A program made the position numbers and the translations under genes. DNA of 64,000 nucleotides from the NCBI GenBank assembly GCA_036852015.1, contig JAANDG010000307.1, positions 106,162-170,161 on the forward strand, in the 5' to 3' direction. Source of the stretch: Pelodera strongyloides (lineage: Eukaryota; Nematoda; Chromadorea; Rhabditida; Rhabditidae). Below the pieces are notes generated by a model. It saw only the letters and a program-made list of their open reading frames with translations. It ran no database searches and was not told where the DNA came from. Below, piece by piece: positions 42,401 through 53,800 of this stretch; within the stretch, counting starts at the first letter, position 1; the number at the start of each line of letters is the position of its first letter.

Positions 42401-45400
42401 TATATGTTTGTTTATCTTTGTTCATTTCGTGAGCCTACGCTACGTTTACGATATGTGTGCAGAGAAGCTGGAAATAGAAATAGGTCGCGATTGACAAAAA
42501 AACCATTAGAGAGGTTGAGAGATAGAGAATAGCGACACTGCAAAAGGATGTGCAGTCGTTCTCTTTATGATGTCTGTTCATTATAGTTCTGTTTATGATG
42601 TCTATTCATTAGTGTATTTCAAGGTTTGGACCTGGGCTCATCCATCTGGTGCCTCTATATTGCGGTCTTCTTTCTACGATCGTGTACCTAATGGGGAGAA
42701 GCTGAATTCAAGGTTGGTGCCCCGTTATCTAAAGAATGGATTTTGCTTCGTTTCATAGGTTTATTTTCTCATGCGTAGTTGGGTTCGTATCGTAGCATAT
42801 ATCGGAAGTTTTAACTAATTAAATCAATCAACGAGATAGTTTTCAAATTACCGTATTTGTATTACCAACCTTTGGACTTATGAATCCTAAGCTCAGTTCC
42901 TTTGCAGATATCATCAGCTTGTAGCGGCGGCCAGTCCAAATCAGGACCCACCGTTTTCAATGATTCTTGATGTGGACGTCTTCAATACTAGGAACCTAGC
43001 GAGCGCATTTTCCAAGCTGACGTCGATATGTGCGATTGGTGAGTTTTTATATAATTCTTCTGCATTTCAGTTTTTTTTTCCTTTTCTGTCGTCGAACCTC
43101 ATACATTATACAGCATGATAAAACAAGGTAAGAGACCCATATCCAACAGATTATTCCAACGAGAAGGTTTGGGCTGTCAGTGGTGGGAGTGGGCCCTACG
43201 AGCCGCAGAGCGTGCGCTGCTCTAGAGATAGCGCCTTAGGCTGGGCCACATCCCCCCCCCAAGCACTGAATAGTTTGGGTAAAGTACTGTGGGTCTTCAG
43301 CACCGGTTCCCATTAGCTCCGCTGTGAAGTTAGAAGTTAGTTAGGGAGGCTTTCTAGGCACACCTTTTGTGATCCAGGATCCAGAACCATTTGCTGTACT
43401 TTAAATGTTTAGATTCATACACTCAATTAGATGAAGCGAGTAAGGAATGGCTGAGCCGGCTTCACGATACTGGATGGCCTAGATTAGTGTCCGCCTGTTT
43501 ACGGCATGCAGCTGAGGGTATTGATTGGTTGGTGGAGAGGAGACGATCGATTATTATTTATGGTAAGTCGCTTGCCTTCTTTGTTTGTAGATCTTGGTGT
43601 TTTTTTGTGGTTATGTTGTGAAAAGTGTAAGTGTAAACTGAGCGGTGCGGCGGAACTATGTATTGCGGTTAGGTGTCGAGGAAAATTTTGATGAGTCTCC
43701 TTGGTAGTTAGCACCATCTAGCCGTAATAAACCAAAAGTATAACTGGTAGTGAACTAAAAGCAAACTATGAGAAAGAACTAAAAGTGTGAAAAAAAGAGA
43801 ATTATACAAAAGGACCCGGTAATACCGTAACTGTCTAACCCTGAGCTGCGCAGAGACAATATTTTGATTGATAAGGGCATCGACCTATAACGATATGGCT
43901 TCATTTCGTTGCAGTTAAGCATTAGCCATGTAGCACAATGATCCACGTGAAAGTCACTTTATTGAGACGAGACGCTTTAGAAGACGAAGGCCGTGATTTC
44001 TCCGCTGTTGTCTCTGCCCTAATACAAGTATGTGCAGATCCATATTGTCGATACTCAGATGGACTACTGTATCTTATAGCAAAGGTTTGTTCACGTTTAC
44101 ATGGCTTGCTATTTCTTTTCAAATTTGGAGATAAACAAACATCATGTTTCATGAAGTGCATACAAGTACACATCAGTTGTTCTAGTAATTTCCACCCTTT
44201 GACTTTCATGCGGTCTATACGAGTTCACCGGTTCCTAGGTACCTGCAATTTATAGCTTGAAGATTACGTTCCCGCAGCTTGCTAATTACAATTGACCAGC
44301 GTTCGATTAAGACGTCATTTTGTTAGAACAATCTGATTTTGTGTCCAGGAGTTCTCAGCCCTCGGCCATCCATTCGGCGAGCGTCTTGTGGGAGGGGACA
44401 GGAGTGAGGGTGTCTGTCCCGTCCTTTTACTATTCCTCGATTGCGTCCATCAACTACTCAAGATCTACCCAACTCAGTAAGTGATAGTTTTTTTTTTAAA
44501 TGTAATTGAGCTATTACTGTACTTCTAGTAGTTGAATTGCTTATAACGGCCAGTTTTGAAACGTATGACAGACGGTGTATTCCGATTTAGTGTATGCATA
44601 TTACTGCACGACGACTGCACGGTTATTAGGCTGATTATATTAATTTGCATACATCATAGGAGAGTGTACATGTTCCAAATACGTTTAAAAACTGGCCGTT
44701 ATTTCGCTTTAACTACTCTGTATTTTGGTGTGTTGATGTTTTTCTTTGTTTACGTCTGCTTTTTTATGATTTACACCAAAATGTGGAGTCTAAATTTGCA
44801 AGCTTCACGGTTGTTTCTAATTCTTAGTACATGCGTGTAAATCGTTTCTTCTTCAGGTTCAGTTATTCTCAACACACACTGATTGCTCTATGGGACTTGG
44901 CTATTTCTGGACTCGTACCGGCATTTACCTGCAATTCTGTGAGCGATCAGTTGGCATACAGTGAGTACATTGTATAGGGTATACGTACGGTAGTAGGATA
45001 TCTTTCGCGGCTGATCTAGAGAAGCTTATGAGAGTGCGACATTATGTGACACCGTTTCTTGAAAAAAGAAGACGAGTTGCCTGCCTGTGTAAGAAAATTA
45101 TGACACTAGGTAGTAAGTGAGTATTTCTTTATTTATGAGCCTGCTCACTCTAGACCTAAAAGGAGATGCGTCGCCACTGACCGCGTTCTTCAATGACGAA
45201 TACACCAACTTATTCGGAAACGTGGAGGCTGATGCCTTGCAGGCGATCAACTCTTTAGGTAGGTTTTCTTTGTCTTTTCATATTCCTTTGCACTTTCTTT
45301 CTTTTGTTTGGAGTTGTTGCACATTTCCTTTCGTTTTCTTTTCCAGTTCAAAAACCTAAATATAAACGATCGTTTTCACCCGAACCAGGTTGGTTTCATG

Positions 45401-47442
45401 CATTTTTAACATTCACTTTGCACTCTGCCGCTGCCCTCTAAGTGTGGGTACACGTACGTACACCCGCTGTGTTTAACTTACAGTAGAAGCTCTAACCTTG
45501 ATGCTAATCATAAGAATTGATGCTAATTATTAGAAAAAAAAACTAAAAAGTACTGACAATGGCCTAGTGTACGCCTGATCTAGCTTTGTGTTTTGTATTA
45601 ATCGAATATTCGCCCAAGTACGTGACGTTCATTACCTAATGAATTTTAGACTTATCCGCGTAGAATCTCCATAACTTGTGTTATTACCTTTTGTGTTTTT
45701 GCCGGATTTGGCATGTTCGGCCCTTTTAACCCTCCCCACAGGCAAATTCAAACTGGGTCCTGGGGTGAACTCTCCCACGATTGACTAATAAGCCCTCCAG
45801 CAACTCTTCCTTTGTTCTTCGTTCATACCTTGCCTGCTCCTTTGTTCGAGCCTATTGTGTATAACTTCTACTGACTCAAAATGTTATAGGCGTCGCACCA
45901 TACAACTTGTACTTTAGCTGTGTCATCGTCAAGTATACCGGCAACCCTCCGACCACCCTCTTCTGCAGTCAATTACAACTTTTGGACGGAATGTTTTCAC
46001 CGATGGATACCGCCGGCCAATGTTACGGTAAGACGTTTACAAATTGTTACTACGTATGCCACCTATCGACACGTGACCATGTGTTCAGTTGCTCAGCTAA
46101 CTTTATTTCAGTTGCTCTTAGGGTGCCTTTTGATTATATGTTGTTTATATAAGCAATAAACCTTTATTATTATAAGGAGGACTTACTGGGTGTTGTCTTG
46201 ACTTAAATTGTCACATACTTACAGCTTTATTGAGGAAATAAAGCGCATTATCATGTGGGCACATGGCCTATTACGTATGCTGTAATTCTTGATTTTTTGT
46301 GCGTTAATTGTGTGTCATGTTTCATAGTAATAACTATACGATTGTTTGTTTTAGGGTGGTGGCGATATAAATATGTTGTGTGCAACGGACTCGCTAACTT
46401 CTCGACTTGTCAAGGGGTCGGAACAGAATTCTGTTGCCTGGATCCCTCAGTATAGATTACATCCGGAAACGGAACGATCGATAGATGATGCGGTAAGTTT
46501 CCGAAATCTAATTTCAAGTAGTACTGTAATTTTTTAGTTTCCCGGTGTGAAGTCTGAAATTAGGATGTCAGATATTCCGTATTCAATACTCCCTTGTCAG
46601 TTCTTTTCCTCACTGGTAAAACTCCGCGCCATCGCCGCGCACAAAATAAGGAGCCGCGGTGGGTGCGCCACATGTGTTATATTTAACTTTGTGTCCCTGC
46701 GGCGCACCATTTAGGGAAGGCGCGCAGGTGCGCCAGTGGTGCGCCGTTTGGTGTCCCCTGGAGCCCCCGCCGCGCATCCTTTAGGTGGTGCGCCGCGCTC
46801 CTGTTTTTTTTGCGCGCGGCGATGGCGCTCAGTTTCACGTTGAAAGATGACCTTCTTTTATAAGTATGTTCCTTGCAGCGATCATCCGCCTTTCCATACA
46901 CCGGAGCCGAATTGACCCACCGAAATGCATTGAATAGTTCTATCCACAACCAAGACAAGTACTATTACGAAACTGTGGATGCTATTTCTGTATCGGCTAT
47001 GTCTATGACCGAAAGCACCGCTACCCGAATGAAGGAACCGAAAAATAAGGTTGGTTTGGAGTATTTATAATAGTTTATTGAGGACATGCATCTCAAAAAG
47101 TGACCCTAAGATATCACGCTTCACAACACAATATACTGACAAGTTGCCAAACGTAACGCGGGAAACAAATAACACACGAAAACAGTATGTTGTGCGCTTG
47201 TCGGATTTTTCACTGGCAGAGGGTACTGTCCATTGTCAGAGTTGATGTTACGGCTGTGTGTTCTGCCGTTGCGGAATCCCCCACTAGCCGTAGTTCACTA
47301 TGCGACGGCTTAACTTTAACCATAATTATATATACATTTTGAACCGCTAACAATCGTTTTGCAGGGTCTGAGTCGGTTAGAGAGCAACTTCCGAAAACTG
47401 TCCTTCAAGAAGCCAAAGACGAGAGATCCTCCCGATTCGTGA
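39454..47442 (+). CDS. myotubularin-related pseudophosphatase, MTMR10/11/12 type
   Basis: Twenty exons in phase: 39454-39498, 40033-40075, 40381-40499, 40825-40942, 41146-41240, 41427-41565, 41858-41975, 42296-42383, 42624-42712, 42908-43038, 43413-43562, 43981-44084, 44349-44476, 44857-44960, 45154-45258, 45347-45388, 45918-46027, 46355-46492, 46879-47049 and 47365-47442; 704 residues. A PH-GRAM-like start (LVGTVFCTNVRLSF) is followed by the myotubularin core: EWYVELSRTG, YPMYVVVPTEI, GRFPVWTWAHPSGASILRSS, DVDVFNTRNLASAF, then ALGHPFGERL, FLLFLDCVHQLLKIYPTQFSYS and YNFWTECFHRWIPP. The loop that should read CSDGWDRT reads EDEGRDFS (about 379-386): the catalytic Cys is Glu and the Arg is Phe, so it cannot act as a phosphatase. 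Members of this subgroup act as partners of active myotubularins on PI3P and PI(3,5)P2. The tail (about 570-704) is Ser-rich and basic. The acceptor of the seventeenth exon was chosen by phase. Confidence 0.9.
39594..39730. repeat. foldback family E, copy
   Basis: Ends ATGGGGTTTCCAAGTATCCC and AAACCCCAAT, with shared internal GTAGTTCCAAAATAC block; it lies in the first MTMR intron. Confidence 0.65.
41324..41372. repeat. 12-bp tandem repeat and small palindrome
   Basis: Three units of GTGTGACGTAGA are followed by GTGACGTGTCACGTGACAC, which is rich in ACGT and CACGTG palindromes. Intronic. Confidence 0.75.
42067..42206. repeat. GA microsatellite with internal 36-bp duplication
   Basis: GAGA units, with a GATAGAGGGGGAAAGAGAAG block present twice. 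It is intronic in the MTMR gene; minus-strand frames through it are Ser/Leu/His artefacts. Confidence 0.85.
44537..44712. mobile_element. foldback family A copy in MTMR intron
   Basis: Left part TTATAACGGCCAG-TTTTGAAACGTA, right end TACGTTTAAAAACTGGCC then GTTATTTCGCTTTAA. Confidence 0.7.
46626..46828. mobile_element. GC-rich foldback element in MTMR intron
   Basis: The ends GCGCCATCGCCGCGCACAAA and the inverse TTTGCGCGCGGCGATGGCGC enclose GTGCGCC-rich DNA. A looser relative with CAGCACAAAA and TTTTTGTGCGCG blocks may lie at 23640-23860. Confidence 0.65.
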
Positions 47443-48104
47443 ATATCATTTTTTATGAAATTCTTTTCTAATTCCCATTTTAAATCAAAACGGGTTTTTA
47501 TAGTACTGTTTTAGAAGCAAGAATATATCAGAGTTAATCGTAACCCTTATCATATCACTTACAATTTGTAATTTTGTATACATTTATTTCTTTTAGAAAC
47601 TTTAACTATAATTGCTAGCTGATGTAATAGTGTGCTACAACCCTCACCCATGATTCGTACTTTTAGTTTTTGAATATATTTCTATGTGCAAACTCCCAAA
47701 TGGTTGTGTTTTGTCTAACGGTTCTAGTTTAACATATGCAGCTATTTAGTATATTAAATGTATAGATATCAATGAACCTCCCAGATTTATGTGAGAATGA
47801 TTTTGTTTGTTTGCATTTTTATGCGAAAGAGTGATAGTAGATATTTCCCCATATCAGTATAGAATTAGTCACTTGGGAGAAGAAGCGTTTTACATATTTT
47901 GCGATATAGTCGGCAGATTCTGTAATAGTATAGTATAAAGCTTAACACTGTAATATGTTCCCAGTTCAAAAGATAAATACTTTATGACATACGTTTTATT
48001 GTAACAAAGTGATTCATTAATGGTTATTTGATTTATGTACAAACAATTATAGTGCATACAGAGTATGAGATCGTTGTCTGCTTCCGGATTGCGTAGATCA
48101 TAGT
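47443..48104. other. spacer between convergent MTMR and FLYWCH genes
   Basis: AT-rich with no coding signal; it should hold both 3'UTRs. No clear AATAAA could be assigned to either gene, though AGATAAATAC occurs near 47970. Confidence 0.5.
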
Positions 48105-50783
48105 TTAGATTTCCATCTCGTCGTCGTCAGGATGGATAGCCTTCTTCTTGCGTCTAAATGAAAATAATACAACAAATCACCACTCTAGGTGTCCCCTCCT
48201 TAGCTTAGGGTGCTCTCTCGGCTTTCTGTCGCTGCCTGTCAAATACAGAGAATCCGTTACGTTTGCCAACGGCCCGAAACGGTGACCGGTGCGCTCTCCA
48301 GTCCAATATAGCCCTCAGCGGTAAATTTTTGATAAAATGGCACCTGTAGAGTTTTTAGCGGCGCAATAAAAGTTGGAAAGAAAGCAATCGAGACAAATCT
48401 AAACGCTTATAACATAGTGAAAAGTCAATCAAACAACTACTAAAGGCAATAAAATGTATTACGTTGATTTTCTCGGCTCTTTGGGGGCTCGCGGCTCCTT
48501 TGGGGCCTTAGGCGCCTTCGGGACTTTCGGCTCCTTTTTCTTCGAGGGAGACTTCTCAGCCTTCTTTTTCGTAGCCGGAGCCTTGTCAGGTTTCGTTTTA
48601 GGAGCTCGAGGTTTCTTAGCCGGTGGGGAAAGCTCGGCGGGCTCTTCGTGGTTGTCTTCTACTAAATAGAAATACTTCTCACTTGTCACGTACATATCTC
48701 AACATACTAACAATAGATTCCACTCCCAAAAAGCTAAGTCCCAGCTAACTTGCATACGAACACTGATCTACAAGGGAGGCCCAGAAATATACAGTTATAC
48801 AAGAAATGATAAAGCAATTACCTGCGATATCCTGGAAAAGTGGTTCCACGGGCCTCTGTATCTTCCTTCTCACAATCGTCCGCTTTACAAGCACAACACG
48901 GCCATCCGCATTCTTACGCACGAACATCTTTTGGACGGGGGGCAACCTAGAAATCATTGATAGAAACCTAGTAATAGAAAATAGGTGTTAGTGTTATCTA
49001 ACTGTTAAAGAACAGCGCAGCACTCATTCATGCTATGTCAGATTTTATCTAGTGCGATGAATACACCACCAGGCTACATATGGAAAAACTAACATGACTT
49101 CCTGGGCCTCCAAAGTCGGTGCACGTGATGCAGCAGCAGCTTCGAGCTCTGAAAATGGTGAATTTTCCAAGAAGTGTATCTTTTTACCAAGAAGTTCCAA
49201 GAGTTTATCACGACGATAGTCATATCATAATCAAAATAAGTTCTCATACCCGTCTAAGCCTAATACCGTTCCCTTAATTTGGTTCTCCGTTCTTCCACGA
49301 TAAAATGAATGTTTTGTTACTTTTTCATAATACGACTGTGCGATACAACTCACAAGTCTTTACATCCGGGAACACATATAATCCATTCGCATGAACTGCT
49401 CACTCATACAGTTAGAGCCCATTACGACCCACATAATCGGAGACCACTAAGACCCATATAATTGGAGACTACTAAGACCCACATAATTGGAGACCACTAA
49501 GACCCATATAATTGGAGCCCAGTAAGACTCGTCAACTGAGTTAACTCTCCCCCTCCCTCACCTCTTTCAACCTTCGACTTTCCCTTCCTCTTCCTCCTTG
49601 ATCCCGGTCCTTTGCCCTCCGGATAGGCCGGCTGCTCTGTTTCCGGGTCTTCAAGAGGTAAATCCTCTGGCGACATGTCCTCTTGGAACTGGACGGCGAA
49701 TGTGTTCATTACAGGCTTGCGATCCTGACTCAGCTCCTCGGTTGCGGGCATCTCATGTTCAAGTGGCTCCGGCATCTCATGCTCATGCGGCGCGGGAGCA
49801 ACATGCGCGCGCTCAACTTTCCGCGCGGGTACCTCTAGCTCCTTCCTTGGAGGGTGCATCTCGTTGTGCATTTCGTCGTGCATGTGCATGTCGTCTCCAG
49901 GCAGATCCATCCCCATATCCAGATCCAGGTCGTCGTCCGGTTCGGGCAGGTGCTCCGGTGAATTGAGACTTATCGCCGCGGGATCACAACGCGCGTCGTT
50001 GTTCACCTGCACCAATGGCTCTGGCACCACACGCCGCTCAACGCGAACACCACTCTCGTTCTGATGAATCTGAAACTTCGAATATTATCAAGAAGCAAAG
50101 TCTTGAAAACTATTCAGGATACAGCACAATGTCTTACAATCAGGCAAACTCCTGAGCATGAGTTATTTGAGTAACTGGTAACTGGTGTTCAAAAAACGTC
50201 TCTACAAAAAATATCATTAAATGTAACAGTCCCGGTCACGTTTTTTTTCTGTTCCTCTACATCTGGTTGTCTGGTATCCAATAAAAGCAATAGCAATAAC
50301 AATGCAATACCGGTTCAGCGATGTCCTTCTCCTTCTTATATGGTGGTCGGAAGCGTGCTAGTGGTTTCTTTTCCGGAGAACACGTCACATCCAGTATATG
50401 GTCGTCATCTTCATCCGGTGCAGCGTTGCACATCTCCTCGATGTATCCTAAAGCAAAACGTCATATAGGAGAATGTAATAGGCCCCGGGACCCACCACCG
50501 GAACCGGTGCTAGCTGGTCACCAAATCGTTTCTCCCGTTAAACAATTGGTCACGTGGTCACTGACCATTAAACTACTACTTAGAGACTATATGTCGACCA
50601 TTTACAGGTGGTTTTCGAGAATAAAAGGAGTACCACCGTGAAATGACCATGGCCCATTTCCTACGGTAGCCGATACGGAATAAAGCAGTATCTACCATTG
50701 TGTAATTAAATCACATCACACCAAGGCAAGCAAAATGATCATCACAATGACAAAAAAAAAAAACAATACAAGGCAATCAAAAC

Positions 50784-50830
<47 letters not shown>

Positions 50831-53800
50831 AATAAATAATAAGGACTCACTGGCCATTTGCGCCACTTGGATCAACTTCGAAGTTTTCGAACTCTCGTCG
50901 TACAATGGACCGACGCCGTAGTCCGTGCAAACCTAAATAAACGAGACGGTGCTTTTGCGCATTTAGACATATAATAAAAAGGTTACCTGGTTACCCCAAG
51001 ACATCGTGTTTCGTGCTTCACAACACAACATACCTACAACGGACCCCAATCTGCCTAATTCTACCAAGGTCTAAGCTCATGATATCAATGAACAAATGCA
51101 AAAAAGTAATCGAACAGAGTACTTTGATGATACAACTAGACAACCTTCCTTCTCGAGGCCAAATATTTCGTGAAACTACTAAACAACTGTACCTCTCCGA
51201 GCAAATTGCAAGCCTTTTGGATGAATTTCTTAGCCGCCGTTTTTGTACGACACTCCTGCATTGTTTGCACAATTTGCTGAAAGGAAGCGGAATTAGCACC
51301 AATATAGATAATGCCTGCGGTCAAGAAGTGGGGAAAATGTACCCTTCCACCAAAATTGGACATTTTTATGTCCCTATAGGGGTCAACCCTTCCATCATTT
51401 TTGCACTTTTCCACGAATTTTCCTATAATTTGCTAGAAAAGGGCCGTGGTTTAGACACCCTTCGACCGAATTTTGCCCATTTTTCCACAAATTTTTGCGT
51501 ACCCTTCCACCAATTCCGGACTACCAAAAACAATTTCCTCCACTTCTTGACCTATGGATAATGCAAAGTTTAAAAGCCAAGCATCTGCGTCAGTCTGCGT
51601 GAAAATGGCCGATAGTAATAAAATAGAACCAATAGGTTTGTTAAGTAAAACCAGGCTATAAATCTATGCGTAAAATTACGCATCAACCATCTCCGGATTG
51701 GCTTTGACCATCTCCGGAGGCAAATGCAAATATATAGATTTGGACTTGTAAAACACGTCACAAAGCGCAAAATATCATTCGATCAGACTATAATAATGAC
51801 TGAATGAAAATTGCTACTCACCTCGGTCACCTTCTCAAACTGCAGTACGTGATTGTACACAACATAGTCCTTGAAATTTGCGCGTTGTGTGATTGCTGGG
51901 CCCAATTTCGGAGTGAGCAACTTGGTTAAAGGACCTGCAACGCCCAGATTACTCACTAATAATTCGGTTTTGAGTTACGGTATCGGAAAGGACTTTATGA
52001 ACACAACAACGTCTTATTTCACTCATGCAACCAACAAAGGAAATTACAAATTACAAGGATCATTCCTCATTCCTAGTTTCAAACACCAGCAAACTGGGAA
52101 AGACATAGAGCCAACCAGATGCCGTCAACCAAACTACCAAACACGTTTAAAAGCACGAACTAGTTTCATTGTTTCATATAGCACCAACCGTAGAACCCGA
52201 CTTCTAGAAATACGTAGCACAAAACCAATAGAAAAAAATAAACAAATAACTAGCAACTCACCCATCCTCTTAATCCGTTCCTGAAGTGAGAAAGAGTCGA
52301 GTTCCCGTACTGACCTCAACTTGAATTCTGGATGTGGCTGCTGCTGTTCGCCTTGCTGGTCTTCCGGATGATGATCGTTGTCCTCTGAAGAAAAACATTA
52401 AAGGGATAATCTAAATCGAATGAAAGTCCAGAAAAAGTCCAACATTGTGCCATTTTCACAATTGGGTGTCAAACAAGGAGAACCCAAAAGAGACCTTACG
52501 CCAACAATAAACAAACACGTAACAGAAAATTTGCATAATAAGTTGACGGTCAGATTATACTCATCTACCTACAGTAGAGAATTGAACTACGCGTGAGTCT
52601 CGTGTCTGATTTACACGGTCCGACCTGCTCTAGGGTTTTGGCTTCAGTCAATCGTCACTCTTTAATATGGTTTAGGATTGGGATAAATCAGCAGACTTAC
52701 GTGTGCCTTGATCTTGGAAGAAAGACGGGAATCGGTTGTGGCCCGATCTAGCCGCAGCACCATTCACAGGGATCAAGGGCAGGTGCGAGACATTGGCTGA
52801 AAAAAACGCAGTGAAGTAAAGAATGACGAATCCCTGGACTAATAAGTGAGAGACAGAGATAGTCTTACTACACATCTATGGCTCTCGAACATTAAACTGT
52901 ACGTTGAAACATTTTGGTATGGACGAATTTCTCAAAATCCACAATTTCGTTACACCTAACTACTCATCTTCCCTATATTTCTAGTGTGCAAAACTAGCTG
53001 TGTTGTTTAGCTATTGTACCATTTATATCTTTTCTAGCATTTGCTAGTGTGTTCTCAAACAGTAACTGTTCAAATGTCTCCGTCCTTTTTTATATAGTTT
53101 TACACATCCATTTTCGCGGTATTATATCGTAGTTGTCCTCGCACTCTGGCAGAATAAAGCACTGATCAAAATAAAAATAAGTACTCACGCTTGTCAGTTG
53201 TGGCTCCCATGGCCGCAACTCTTTGGATCCTTTGTAGTCTCCCGTCAGCAATCAAATCCTGTGTTCGTTTTCTTCGTTCCTCCAATGCACGCACAAATTG
53301 AGCCGGTTGGAGCGACAGGTCCTCTTGATCATCTAGAAATGGAACATTTGGGCACTATAGAAATAATTACTATAACCCAAACTATGTTAGCGCTATCGCG
53401 CTAACAAAGGACTATATTATAATTATCATGAACCTGTGAACTTCAAAAAGGAAATAAAAATATTATTACCCGAATGCAAGCAATGGTCGAGGCAAAAGTC
53501 CACTTGCACACACTGACGCGCACTTGTACAAATCGACTGAAATTATACTAAGTACTTTACCACTCCCATAATCACAAGCATGTGAACTGACATTGAAAAG
53601 ATAAAGATAACCAGGGAAAACCACTCGCACCATTTTATAGTTTAACCGCACTAAGTCAAAGAAATACCGTACCACCATAACAGTACTAAAATGACAGTAA
53701 GTCAAAGAAATAATAGTGCGCATATGCACGAACACCGGGAATACACTCCCAGCCCAGCCTCCCAGTGGGAGGTGAGAGGAGAATAGGGATCACGCAAATC

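Noticed and set aside
49424..49531. CRISPR-like array
   Set aside because: The 29-bp units abut directly with no spacers and lie in an animal intron; a simple tandem repeat.
51013..51561. 182-residue plus-strand open frame
   Set aside because: It reads antisense across a FLYWCH-gene exon and then through a foldback element; no domain.
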